Origin: Ochromonadaceae sp. CCMP2298
Taxonomy: Eukaryota > Sar > Synurophyceae > Ochromonadales > Ochromonadaceae
Reading direction: 5' to 3'
Length of the DNA: 26,992 nucleotides
Assembly: GCA_026770595.1 (NCBI GenBank)
Contig: MU633722.1
Coordinates: 1-26,992 of the forward strand
Below the pieces are notes generated by a model. That model did not search any database. It was given only the letters and a program-made list of their open reading frames with translations, and was not told where the DNA came from. A program made the position numbers and the translations under genes. This document shows positions 12,101 to 21,499 of the stretch, piece by piece (position 1 is the stretch's first letter; each line of letters starts with the position of its first letter).

Positions 12101-15100
12101 ACATAGTACCTGCGTCGGGGTTGGCGGTGACGACAGAATCCTGCATCGAGTATGAGCATGTGCCTGCGGGTTGTGTGTTAGTGTGTGTTAGTGTGTGTTA
12201 GTGTGCGTTAGTGTGTGGAAGTGTGTGTTAGTGTGTGTTAGTGTTTATAGGAGTTATATAGTAAGTAAGGGTTAAGGAGGGATTATAGTATTATATTATA
12301 CTATTAATACTATTAATACTATTATACTATTATACTATTATACTATGATACTTATATTATAACACTATTACATCATTACATAATCATATTATACAATATT
12401 ATATATATTTATATAAGTAAATGTACCCAGGTAGTCGTCTCCGTCCAGATCGTAGTCGTACAGCCGGTAGGTGATCTGTGGGGGGTTAATACACATATCA
12501 GTATAGAAAGAGAGGGTTAAATACACATTATAGTAAATCATAAAGCATAGCATAGCATAGTATAGTGTATAGTATATCATAGCATACATCCATACATCCA
12601 CGTACCTGTGTCGCGTACTCGAAGTTGTTGTGCTCCGGAATCATCACGTCGTCGAAGATGAGCGTCTGGTAGTAGCCCGGGTACCTGTTCTTCTTGACCG
12701 TCTTGGTCTTCTGCACCTGGCCATTCAAAACCACCTTTGTGGGTTCCAGGGGAATAGGGGAATAGGGGAATAGGGGAATAGTGGGGGGTTTTTAGGATGT
12801 ATTACATACCGGGTTCGATAGAAAGGTTTTCGCGTACAAAAAATACCCACGATAATCGGATACTAATCGACTACTATATAATCGGATAACTATATAGTAC
12901 ATACCTTCACGTAGGGGTCACACGCACACACAAATATATACATATAACATATACATGCACACTAATCTGATACTGTATAATCGGATAACATATAGTACGT
13001 ACCTTCACGTATGGGTCGCACAGTCCGTTGGCGTCAGCTGCCGGTAAGTCCCTAGCCTGATACATGTGAACCCGCACCTGATAAGAAAATAGGAGGAATA
13101 GGTCAAAAGGTATAAGATAAGAGGGTAAAATACATGCATAGAGGGATTATGCTTACAAATACTAACATGAAATGTAGTTAGACACATATAATTCGTAATA
13201 CATACTACATTGTATATAAATACATGTGAGCATACCTGGTAGGGGGACGCCTTCTTCGCACTGTCCAGACAGGCCCTCCACTCCCCCGCCCTCTTCTCAG
13301 ACTCCTCGGCCGTGCCAAAACCCACCTGTGTGATGGGTTTTTATGGTATGCGTTAGTACGTAATGATGGATTATGAACATTTTAGGTTTCGATTGAACAC
13401 ACAGATATACAAAGATATTACATATCATTCATAAATATACACATCGTACGTACCTTCAGCAGCACGTTACCGGGGAAGACACCTGTGTTGAGGGCATCGA
13501 TGGACTTGTCCTCCTGCAGCAGGTACCACTCCGCGCCCTGTGTTGTAGCCGATTATATAGTATCCGATTTGTGTGTGTTTATTATTCGATTAGTGTGTGT
13601 AGTATCCGATTGTGTAGTATCCGATTGTGTAGTATCCGATTGTGTAGTATCCGATTAGTATATAGTATATAGTATATAGTATATAGTATCCGACTTTATA
13701 TGGCGTAGATGTGTATTGAAGTATTGAACCCACCTGATCGAATCCCATGAGAGTCCCCTGTTTGTCGACGACTGGCTTCAGGCGGGTAAAGCACACTGGC
13801 TTCATATCGTCTTTCACCTAGAGGGGAATAGGGGGATAGGGAATAGGGGAATAGGGGTATGGGGGAATAAGGGGATAGTAGGCAAAGGAAATATATTAGG
13901 TTAATAAAAGTAGAAAGAGGGGAATAGAAAATGTTTTTTGAGCCTCACCAAGTGCACGAATATGTCGGGAATCTGGGAAACGTCCAGAGGCATTGGGAAC
14001 TTGTCTGATTGTACGAACTCTAGCCAGCGGCACTGTCCGTTCTCGAATTTGGCGGGGCGGGTGGACAGCTCCTGGGTGCCTGGGTTTTAATACATATTTG
14101 GTATAGGATTAAGGGTTTTAAAACACGTGAATAAGAAGAAGGGGGTTAGTACGGGTATCAGATGGTATACTGAGATGATGAGATGAGTATTTCAAGCATA
14201 TATGGGTACTAACCCATGGATATCTGAATTCGAAGCGACTGACTGGTAATGGTGCCGAATGAGGGCAACTCGATACCGCTCAACACCAGGGCCTGAGAAG
14301 GTTAAAAAATAATAAAATTACCGAATAATAATCCAAACCGAATAATAATCCAATAAAGATAAAATAATAATAATAAAAATAAGATTCAATAATATTGGGG
14401 GATTAAGAACCCACCTGAAGGACGTACTCCTGGCAGGGAGGCTCCTGCACGCGCTTGATCCTTTTAGTAGAGGTAATGAGATCATAAGATTATAAGATTT
14501 TAAGGTAATAAGAATATAAGATTATAACAGAGTGGTAGTGGGAAATTTAAATTAAAATAATTATAAAATAGTTATAACAATTATTTTATAAAAATGACAA
14601 CAATTATTCAATAAGCGTACCTCTTAATGCGTCTTTTGAACGGCTCCATCTCGGGCTTGTCGTATTTCTCTGCAGGCCACGGGAAGGGTTTAATAGGTAG
14701 TGTATACCATGGGGGGGGGTAATAAGAGAGGGATGAGGAAGGGAAAAAAATGATAGGATTATAGGATGATAGGATAATAAAACCAATAGTATATATAAAT
14801 ATATAACATATATAATAATAATTGTTATATACAATCATTACCATACACAAGTAGATAATATATATAATATATAATAACATTAAGATATCAGCAATAGTAT
14901 ACCTGGGCGGCGCGACTCTATTCTCCAGCGCATCAGGCAGCGACCCTTGAACGCCGTCGCCTATGTGGGTTTAATACACATTATAGTATAAAAGGAGGGG
15001 TTTTAATAGGTAGGTGTCATGTAGAGAGGTAGGGTTATATATGTATGTGGTATATTGTTAGGGTTGGGGTGAGGGGGTATGAGTAAATATAATAAATGAC

Positions 15101-18100
15101 CCAATATTATCTAAATAACCCACAATTGCACAATGTAAATAGCTATTAAACCCACATACGTGTGGTACAAATATCTATTTAACCCACCTTATCGGGCACG
15201 TTATTGTAGTAGTCTACGTAGTCTATGTCCCCGTTGATGGTTTGCTGTATGGGAGGGTTAGGGTTAGTATGATAAGGAAGGGATAATAAAATGATAGGAC
15301 GAAAGGATGATAGGATAGTAAAATGATAGGATCATAGGATGATATTAATATAATATACCATGAGGATAATAAAATTAATATAATAATTACATCACTATAC
15401 CTGTGCTGCCTTTGCGACGCTCATCGCCCCCTTCTTGATGTTGCTCAGCAGTTTGTCGTTCTTGAACTCGGGCGCTCCGTACATGTTGTACCACTAGGAT
15501 ATACATATATATGTTGTGTATATAGAGGGGGTTACAAACACATATAGAGGGTATCTATTGGAATTAATACACATAGATAGGGTATATAGAGGGGGAGAGT
15601 ACACATTTACGGGGATTAATACACACGTATAAGGTACATATGGTATATATAGGGTTTTAGGGTGCATATGTTGTATATAGGGTATATAGGAGTGTGTACC
15701 TGCACATCGGTGGAGCATCCTGGCAGTCGATCCAGTCTGTTGTACCTCTCCACCACCTAGATGGGCATAATACATATTATAATATAGAGAGGGAGGGTTT
15801 AATACGCATCATAGTATAGAAAGGAGAATTTAATACACATTATAGCATAGCGAGGAGGTTTAATAATGTAGAGTTTAATAAAGGGTTGAATAGGTTAGTA
15901 AACAATAAGAGAGGGAGCGTTTAATTAATACTTACAAAATACATAATACATAATACATAATACATAGTACATGATCTTACTTGTCCGATTAATTCCGACT
16001 CCGTGGGGTCCTTGTCCCACACGCTGAAGCGGACCACCTGTGTGTGTGTGTGCGTGTGTGTGTGTGTGTGCGTATGTGTATAAGTATGTGTGTGTGTGTG
16101 GTTAAAAGACAAAGTAAGGTATAGGGGATGAGATTAAAAATACAGGTCGATAAAAAGACAAAAAACAGTATAGGGGAATGGGATAAAAAGACAAAGACGT
16201 ACCTGGGTCATGGTGGGTACGGAGACAGGGTACCACATCTCGTAGTTGAAGTCAGGATTGATCTCCCCTCTGCAAAGTCGGAAATTTTTAAGTCAAGAAT
16301 GTGTTAAGTCAGAAATGAGTAAAGTCAGGAATGGGTTGTATAATGTCAGGAAGAAGGGTTCAATAATGAAAAGGGTTATACACGTATAAACACACAGGGG
16401 TTTAATGCGCATACCTTGACTTTCCCTTGCGCGTGACCACCTTCGTCTTGATGGGGTGCCCCCCTGCGAATGAGTATTTGCAGAATGCGTCCGTGCCTGA
16501 GGGTTTAATAGGCAGGTGTTCCATACAGAGGGTGGGTTTAATAGGTGTAGGTAGGGGGGAGGGGGAGGGGTTAAATACACGGTATAGAAGGAGCGGGGGT
16601 GATGACCATCTGTGTATAATCATATATTTCTTACCTGCCTCCTTCAGCGTAGCGATGCCCATACCCACCTATGGGTTGTATAGAGGGGGGGGTTATTACG
16701 GTATAGGGGGGGTTAAGACACACATACGTTATTGAAAGGGAGGGTTAATAAGGTGGGGTAAATACAGTAAATATGTGTGGTAGAGAGGGTTTAAACACGC
16801 ACTGGAAGAGGGGGGGTTTTATACACACATTTATAAACATATTAATATGAAACACACCTTCCCGTCCATGACAGGCAGCCCCTCGCACCTGTAGATACAG
16901 ATTAAAGACAATAATAGGGGGATTAAAAGACAGTTTATAGGATTTTAGGATTTTAGGCTTATAGGCTTATAGGCTTATAGGATTTGTAAGATAATACTGT
17001 AATATATGATATGGAGGTAGATCACGCACCTATAGATGCTTGCCACCACGAATTTCCACTCCTTTCTGATGGTGGGCGTGGACAGGCACAGGGAGCCCAC
17101 GTCCCCACCCACAGCGTTCTCTGGGGGTTTAATAGGTAGGTGTCACATAGAGGGGGTGGGTTTATTCGGTAGGTGTCACATAGAGAGATTTTAATACGGT
17201 TTAGGGGAGGTTAATAGGTGTGGTATAGAGGTGCTTAATGCACATACGGGGTTAATACACACATAGAGGGGGTTAATACACACATAGCGGGGGTTAATGC
17301 ACACATAGCGGGGGCAAATACACACACACAATTACCTATAAAGGATCTACACATATTATGGGTCAATACACACACGTACCTCTCTTTATCTCTGCTGCTA
17401 GCTCTGCGGCCTCGTCGTGCACATACAGCTTCTCTCCGGGGCCGATGATCTGGATGGAGATTTTGAGATAGCCCTATAGATGGAGATAGTGGGTTAATTA
17501 CATTGTAATGGGTTTAAATACACTTTAAATACACTTAAGATAATGTGTATTAAACCCCCTGAATAGTATAATGTGTATTTAACCCACTCTATTTATACTA
17601 TGATGTGTATTAAACCCACCTGCACGCCCACGTCTTCTTTGTCCTCATCGTCCATGAGGGGCACCCAGGCTCTGTACAGCTCGTGCTGCAGAGTGTTTTA
17701 GAGTGGTATGTAAGTTAGTAGTGAATTAGTATGCAAGTATTAATACGCGTATAGTGTTATGTAGTTTTAGTATGTAGTGATGGAGTTATTTAGTTATGGG
17801 GTGGGGGGGGGGGTATTAAAAGACAATATAGTAGTATGGGAGGTTAAAAGACAGTAGAATAGTAAGATCATGTTATTTAAAGACAGTATATTAGTAGGAG
17901 TATGGTATTAAAAGACAGTATATTGGTATACACACGTACTAATCGGATTCCTTATAATCGTATTCTATATAATCGGCTACTATACACACCTGTTTGTTCA
18001 TCGTATAAATCATGGAGGCGTCGATGGCATAGGCTCCGATCATGGTGTTCCCAGCGAAGGGGATGGAGTTGGAATCGTAGCAAGCGATGCGCAGGAGCCC

Positions 18101-21100
18101 GTCTGTTAGGGGGTAAGGGGGTAAGGGGGTTCAGTAAGAGGGGTTAGTAAATATACAACACACAATACAACATACGATACAGCATGCGACACACTCTACG
18201 ATCTGATACACATATACATATAGTAGGCACCTTCGAAGGTCTCCTTGTCCAGTCTCTTCATGTCGAAAATCAGCAGCTCGTCGTACACACAGCTGGTCAC
18301 CTATGGGTAGGGGTTTAATGTACATGATTGTATCGAGGAAGGGGGTAACGTACATTAAATACGGACAAAAAACGTATAAAATTCATATAAAATACATATT
18401 ATATTCATATAAATTACATATAAAATATAAATATACATACATACATAAATATACATATTACTACGTTTTCATACCTGGTTGATGACGATGGTGTTCTGCT
18501 TCTGCCCGAAGCACTCCACAAACACCACGGGATCAGAAGTTCCGTCCATGTTCTCTGCCTTGAGGTCGCGGGCCTCGATTATGTGCACCTGGATCTGGTA
18601 GTCCCCGTCCTTTATCTGGATATCTGACAGCACCTTCCTCTGCTCCTCCTCCTTCTTCTTCTGATCCTCCTTCTCCTCCTCCGTCTGGGGTCGTTCCAAC
18701 TCAGTGATTTTGTCCAGCTCGTCCTACGACACGGTGAAGATACGGTCAAAATTCGGTGGAAATGTGAAAACAGGTGACAATACAAAAATAGGTGATACGT
18801 GTACGATACGGTGTCAATACGACAAGGGTGTAACTTACGTCGCTGCCCGGGTCTGACTCGGATCCAGACCCCCCCGCAAACTCCGCCAGCTTACCGCCGA
18901 AGGCCGCCAATTTGCCTGTATAGTATCCGATTATTGACAATCCGATTATATAGTAGGAGTAAGTAGGTAGTAGGTAGTAGGTATTAGGAGAGAAGAGGTA
19001 TTAGTTAGTGTATAGTATCCGATTATTGAGTATCGATTAGTGTGTGTGTGTGCATGTGTGTGAGTATACATGTGTTTGTGTATACATAATGTGTGTGTGT
19101 TGATGTGTTGATGTGTTTATATATATATACACATATATACATGTATACTATATGTATATACACATAGTGCATATTGCTCACCCAGGGTGGATTTCTCGTA
19201 GGCTTCTTTTTTCTTGCTGATACTCTCCAGCACCTCCATGGAGAATTTCCAGTGAAGCATGACTTCCACCTCACCCCTGTACAGTAACGTGTAGTATAGT
19301 AAGAGGGGGTTTAATAGATTAGTGGGTTAAATAGGTGTAAGTTGTGCATAGAAGGAGGAGGTTAATATATATAATTATATAAAGGATACACAATTATAAT
19401 ATAAAAGATACACATTTATAGTATACAGTATAAATTTATATACTAAATATAAATTTATACATATATAACTCACCTATCGACCCCGTCCACCACCATGGTT
19501 CTATTACGCAGCTTGTACCACTTCTTTACGGGCTTTTTGTCATCAAAATGTCCCAGGGGAATGGAGTAGCGGCCCATGAACGAGGCGCCCTGGTAGTGTG
19601 GTGGATTTAATACATATTTTAGTATAGAAGGAGAGGTTTTAATAAAAATTGTAGTATAGAAAGGGTGAGTTAAAAACATATTATGAATCGTATACGGAAA
19701 TTTATTATAAATGTTATATGTTATATGATATATGGATATATGTTATATGTTATATGTTATATGTTGAATGTTGAATGTTATATGTTATATGGGATATGGG
19801 ATATGGGATATGGGATATATGGGATATGTGGGTTGTATGGGTTAAATAGAGTCATAGATGGATTTATATGTGGGATTAAAATTTGGGATTATATATGGAT
19901 GTACATGGGTTATAAATATGTGCAATAGTAGGGTTTAAATACACATACCTATACAGACACACATACATACACATATAAGCCCATACCTTGATGTCGTTGT
20001 GATCCTCCACAGTCACGATGAGGCTGAGGCTGCTGTCCGTCAGCTCGGTGAACACGTGCTTGGAGTTCCACACGGGGTAGACGGACTTGCGGATGTAGGG
20101 GGTCTTCTGGGAGTCGAACCCCTCGATCTTCAACTTCACTTGGGGGTCGGAAGAGCCCCCGCCGAAGATGGATTTGTCTTTAGAAAGGGTTAAAGTTTTA
20201 GAAGACGGGGTTATTAGAGTCAAGGGGGGATGTGTTAGTAAAGGATTTGGGGAAGGGTTGGTGTATATTTTACTATTTAGGCAAAAATAAGTAAAAACCT
20301 ACCCTTGACCTCGAGGCGGCGCCCCTGTACGACCGTTACGTGCAGTTCGTTGGGGCGTAATTCCTATGAGAGGTTTTTAGAATACGCGATAAAAAAGGAT
20401 AAAAAGATAGGGTTTAAACTGATATTAGAGGAAAGGCGAGGGTTTTATAAACATATGGGAGAAATGGAGAGATTTAAAGACATTTTATGGGGTTTTCAAA
20501 TATATACATATACATAACAGCACATACATATACATATACAAACCCTTACCTCCAGCTCAGCCTTCTCCTCCTCTGTCATATCGGCCTCGTCCTCGAGAGT
20601 CATAGGCACCTATGGGGGATATAGAGATTATGGGTTGTGGGTTATGGATTATATGGGTTATGGATTATATGGGTTATGGATTATATGGGTTATGGGTTAT
20701 GGGTTATGGGTTATGTGTTATATGGGTTATGGGTTATATATGGGTTATAGATGTGTGTGGATGGATAATATATGGATGATACATATAATATAGATATAGA
20801 TATACGTATAACCGGAGATATAGTATAGTATACATACATAGTATAGTATAGTATAGTTTCGTACCTCTGAAGGGGTTATAGGACGGTCGAAGCTGATCCT
20901 CAAGTGCAGCTCTCCGGTTACGATCTTCATCCTTCCAGAGAGGTTCAGAGGATACCACATATCAGAGGCTTCGCCAGAAGGGTCTACGGTGTCCAAGTCG
21001 ATATGAATCTCTCCTGTGTTTCGTGCACATTGTAGTATAGGGTATATATATAGTATAGGGGGTGGGGGGGGTAATGCACAATATGGTATTGTGAGATAGG

Positions 21101-21499
21101 GTTTAATGAACAATATAGTAGAGTGAGAGAGGGTTTAATGCACGATATAGCATAGAGGGGGGGGTTGTACGTACCCATTGGCACATCTGATGTGGAGAAG
21201 GTAGCCTTGTGGGTGAGAACCAGGTTGAGGCTGGGTAGCTCTCCGTCCGTATCTAGGTTGTAGTTGTATCCAAACGTGAATTTCTCGCCCCACCTGGGGG
21301 CCAGGGTCTTGCTCTGCGGTTTGCACTTGAATGACTCCTTCTTCACCTCGCGGGTGGCGAGATCAGTCAGAAACACGGCCAGGTTAGGGTCGGAATCGCC
21401 CGTCTTTGTGCACTTCACGAGGTCGCGCCCTTCCAGCACCTCCACCACCAGGGTGCGCATTTCCGAGGCCTGCGTGATGGATTTGCGCCTGCCGAACAT
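3175..21499 (-). CDS. Ferlin: multi-C2-domain, tail-anchored membrane-fusion protein (65 exons)
   Basis: Ferlins are large tail-anchored proteins with serial C2 domains. They bind Ca2+ and acidic phospholipids and act in vesicle fusion and membrane repair. I traced 65 exons, from ATG at 21497-21499 to TAA at 3175-3177. All introns are GT...AG and every junction keeps phase. Exons sum to 6030 nt (2009 residues), a normal ferlin length. Approximate residues: C2-1 13-140, C2-2 179-290, C2-3 398-510, C2-4 570-690, C2-5 795-900, C2-6 951-1075, a C2-like segment 1088-1205, C2-7 1400-1510, C2-8 1575-1700, a charged linker, then a C-terminal hydrophobic anchor at about 1978-2006. Ferlin landmarks include WYNMYG, GVLELWVDIM, GRSEPNSNPF before the anchor, and DDLIGKTTIDLEDRW. 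C2-6, C2-7 and C2-8 keep the Asp pattern of Ca2+-binding loops. The least certain boundaries are the exons at 5031-5118 and 5252-5329. Introns make up about two thirds of the gene and average 190 bp. Confidence 0.93.
3994..4040 (-). pseudogene. Pseudo-exon: partial copy of ferlin exon 4152-4227
   Basis: The minus strand matches the last 48 nt of the exon at 4152-4227 at about 39 of 48 positions, including the CAG|GT donor. It reads DPTVVKRMRSICYSVQ where the real exon reads DPTIVTPMGSICYSVQ. It sits in the intron just downstream. It has an acceptor-like TTTAG, but used in place of the real exon it would give TG+A, a stop, and used as an added exon it would shift the frame. It is probably a relic. 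Confidence 0.7.
4503..4735 (-). repeat. Tandem family A intron repeat
   Basis: Five to six copies of a roughly 35-42 bp unit, each carrying TATTAAACCCCC on the minus strand followed by CTCTCCACTACAATGTG-type sequence, run through this ferlin intron. The first unit abuts the acceptor (TATTAAACCCACAG at 4503-4516). The far end holds family B motifs (CTAATCGGATA at 4710-4720). Confidence 0.8.
5217..5238. repeat. AAAT microsatellite
   Basis: Perfect run of the tetranucleotide AAAT/TAAA in a ferlin intron next to the donor of exon 5252-5329. Confidence 0.9.
5691..5842 (-). other. Intron with tandem-duplication footprint at both splice sites
   Basis: The intron start on the minus strand (GTGACAATAAGCCCCCTTCG) nearly repeats the start of the next exon (GTGACGATGAGCCCCCTACT). 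Both are preceded by GGAG. This is the pattern expected when an AGGT-containing exon segment is tandemly duplicated and the two AG|GT copies become donor and acceptor. The intron interior holds GGTGTGAT repeats at 5701-5740 and family A units. Confidence 0.7.
6098..6137. repeat. GT microsatellite followed by GTGG repeats
   Basis: GT repeats abut the acceptor of the exon at 6031-6096, giving a (CA)n CAG acceptor on the coding strand. Four GTGG/GGGT units follow. Confidence 0.9.
6259..7783 (-). other. Ferlin exons 49-54: C2F-type domain and its leader
   Basis: Exons are 7720-7783, 7444-7526, 7151-7229, 6867-7001, 6603-6738 and 6259-6335. The leader reads GVLELWVDIMTPEV. The domain starts FEVRVVIWKCKNVPPMD. 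It continues with MSDLFVKCWPEG, then TDTHWRAKK, LHLQLWDRDILKWNDCAGEG and TINLGRYYRKA. This is the best-preserved ferlin signature in the window. Confidence 0.93.
7227..7440 (-). repeat. Family A units tandemly repeated in a ferlin intron
   Basis: Several TTTAATA(C/G)-type units spaced about 40 bp fill the intron between exons 7151-7229 and 7444-7526. One unit closely matches the unit in the plus-strand permease intron at 905-945. A short TATAG array lies at 7402-7430. Confidence 0.75.
7786..7848. repeat. GGGGAACA/GGGGAATCA minisatellite
   Basis: Seven or so short units lie beside the acceptor of exon 7720-7783. Related GGGGAATA units occur at 12750-12782 and 13813-13875, and GGGAACAG-like units occur inside the permease first exon at 300-425. 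Confidence 0.85.
7958..8768 (-). other. Ferlin exons 45-48: C2E-type domain
   Basis: Exons are 8672-8768, 8484-8558, 8195-8267 and 7958-8018. The start YVVRLYCLAGKGLAAMDFN leads to NSDPYLKVSLGKE, then QLQIALWDADLIGSDDLIG and TTIDLEDRWF. Loop 1 and loop 3 aspartates are retained, which suggests calcium binding. Confidence 0.9.
9522..9701 (-). mobile_element. Introner-like intron, family A, inverted ends
   Basis: On the coding (minus) strand the intron begins GTGGGTTTAATACACATG and ends GCATTAAAACCCACAG. The ends are therefore inverted repeats of GTGGGTTTAAT. Interior GTGGGTTTATATG-type motifs repeat. No coding capacity is visible. I read it as a non-autonomous element acting as an intron; this is inference. 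Confidence 0.55.
10501..10518 (-). pseudogene. Possible short copy of the donor end of exon 10679-10748
   Basis: The 3' end of the exon plus donor (GGATAGAG|GTACGTA) resembles GGACAGAG|GTGCGTA here, about 180 bp downstream in the intron. It is short and imperfect, so chance similarity is possible. Confidence 0.35.
10585..10678 (-). repeat. Family B repeats at the donor of exon 10679-10748
   Basis: On the coding strand, just after GTACGTACTATG, come five divergent copies of a TAGTATCCGATTAG-type unit. Similar arrays follow the donors of exons 12110, 13003, 17990 and 10977 and of the eIF5 exon at 24571. Confidence 0.75.
10977..11882 (-). other. Ferlin exons 35-37: extra C2-like segment after C2D
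   Basis: Exons are 11784-11882, 11376-11650 and 10977-11054. The 275-nt exon encodes KAYLELILIGIRHMSPYNF, then a P-N-F motif (NPNFLEKIVMPVMLP), followed by VRARDTRLGGWLKPVVGVC. This agrees with the degenerate C2 found between C2D and C2E in ferlins. Residue positions are about 1050-1205. Confidence 0.75.
11222..11262 (-). pseudogene. Pseudo-exon: copy of the 3' end of ferlin exon 11376-11650
   Basis: About 36 of 41 bases match the last part of the 275-nt exon, including CTACAG at its end. The donor has become AT (ATACGTAC) instead of GT, so this copy cannot splice as the original does. It lies about 150 bp downstream in the intron and is followed by a family B motif. Confidence 0.75.
12171..12243. 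repeat. GTGTGTTAGT 10-bp tandem repeat
   Basis: Seven near-perfect copies of the unit GTGTGTTAGT lie next to the acceptor of exon 12110-12163. Confidence 0.9.
12905..12923 (-). pseudogene. Short copy of the donor end of ferlin exon 13003-13077
   Basis: Seventeen of nineteen bases match the end of the exon (encoding CDPYVK). Both copies are followed by a family B donor stretch (GTACGTACTATATG and GTATGTACTATATA). The duplicated unit thus includes the exon end, the donor and the repeat. Confidence 0.65.
13454..14460 (-). other. Ferlin exons 25-29: central C2-like segment
   Basis: Exons are 14415-14460, 14214-14292, 13949-14079, 13734-13817 and 13454-13537. A C2-like start (ALVLSGIELPSFG) is followed by LRIQISMG, then CRWLEFVQSDKFP and FVHLVKDDMKPVCFTRL. 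This corresponds to the degenerate C2C region and its extension. Calcium-loop aspartates are not obvious. Confidence 0.7.
13538..13733 (-). repeat. Intron with a family B tandem array
   Basis: The array at 13599-13690 has several TAGTATCCGATTGTG units on the plus strand. On the coding strand these read as AATCGGATACTA, the inverse of the donor-side orientation seen elsewhere. Here the motif lies on the acceptor side. Confidence 0.75.
14621..15493 (-). other. Ferlin exons 21-24: WYNMYG region after the fourth C2
   Basis: Exons are 15401-15493, 15188-15244, 14903-14960 and 14621-14669. WYNMYGAPEF matches the W-N-x-YG motif found between C2B and C2C of ferlins. The segment continues through FKGRCLMRWRIESR, corresponding to the conserved GR-L strand of the family. 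Confidence 0.8.
14961..15187 (-). mobile_element. Introner-like intron, family A, inverted ends
   Basis: On the coding strand the intron begins GTGGGTTAAATAGATATTTG and ends GTATTAAACCCACATAG, giving inverted terminal motifs. A second GTGGGTTTAATAG lies about 30 bp inside the donor end. No open reading frame of note. Confidence 0.55.
15700..17120 (-). other. Ferlin exons 14-20: fourth C2 domain cut into very small exons
   Basis: Exons are 17030-17120, 16858-16888, 16635-16668, 16415-16496, 16203-16269, 15981-16037 and 15700-15756. Two are only 31 and 34 nt. The translation includes FVVASIYRCEGLPVMDGK, GEINPDFNYEMWYPV and VVRFSVWDKDPTESELIGQ. It keeps DKD and a later acidic residue of calcium loop 3. 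At 16269 the acceptor giving AGGGGAG preserves frame; the one two bases further on does not. Confidence 0.87.
16039..16100. repeat. GT microsatellite
   Basis: Interrupted (GT)n beside the acceptor of exon 15981-16037. Confidence 0.9.
17121..17379 (-). repeat. Family A tandem units in a ferlin intron
   Basis: At least six units of GGTTAATACACACATAG or GGTTTAATAGGTAGGTGTCACATAGAG type fill this intron, the first abutting the acceptor. Confidence 0.8.
17474..17619 (-). mobile_element. Introner-like intron, family A, inverted ends
   Basis: On the coding strand it begins GTGGGTTTAATACACATC, repeats a GGGTTAAATACACATTATA unit twice, and ends with TTAACCCACTATC then CTATAG. The donor-side and acceptor-side motifs are inverse complements. 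Confidence 0.55.
17990..18723 (-). other. Ferlin exons 9-11: third C2 domain, with a charged leader
   Basis: Exons are 18475-18723, 18231-18300 and 17990-18102. A Glu/Lys-rich coiled-coil-like stretch precedes VHIIEARDLKAENMDGTSDP, a classic C2 loop 1. The domain closes with LRIACYDSNSIPFAG and MIGAYAIDASMIY, matching the ferlin C2B region. Confidence 0.88.
19474..20609 (-). other. Ferlin exons 3-6: second C2 domain
   Basis: Exons are 20550-20609, 20303-20363, 19987-20177 and 19474-19589. The domain starts at ELHVTVVQGRRLEVKD. It continues with SSDPQVKLKIEG, then VYPVWNSKHVF, and ends with FMGRYSIPLGHF, where ferlin C2 domains usually carry an IG(x) strand. Loop acidic residues are sparse here, so calcium binding is doubtful. 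Confidence 0.85.
20629..20755. repeat. GGGTTATGGATTATAT tandem repeat
   Basis: Variable-length units of GGGTTATG and GATTATAT repeat through the intron between exons 20550-20609 and 20865-21013. A similar TATGTTATATG array lies at 19711-19820. Confidence 0.85.
20865..21499 (-). other. Ferlin exons 1-2: first C2 domain
   Basis: Exons are 21175-21499 and 20865-21013. After a short basic N-terminus (MFGRRKSITQ) comes a C2 fold start, LVVEVLEGRDLV, then DSDPNLAVFL, a typical first calcium-loop region. The chosen Met is the first in frame. The junction joins G to GA, giving DVPMGEIHIDL in frame. Confidence 0.85.

Larger units (their letters stand above)
12110..13325 (-). other. Ferlin exons 30-34: C2D-type domain with complete Asp set
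   Basis: Exons are 13236-13325, 13003-13077, 12606-12734, 12427-12475 and 12110-12163. The start VRVHMYQARDLPAADANG leads to CDPYVKVVLNGQ. Loop 3 is YDYDLDGDDYLG. The loop 1 and loop 3 aspartates are all present, so this is one of the likelier calcium-binding domains. Confidence 0.88.

Noticed and set aside
17336-17346. An 11-nt microexon (flanked by AC on the left and CT on the right) between ferlin exons 17380-17473 and 17030-17120
   Set aside because: It seemed needed for phase until the end of exon 17380-17473 was re-read as AAGAGAG. The exons then join directly in frame (KRENAVGG).
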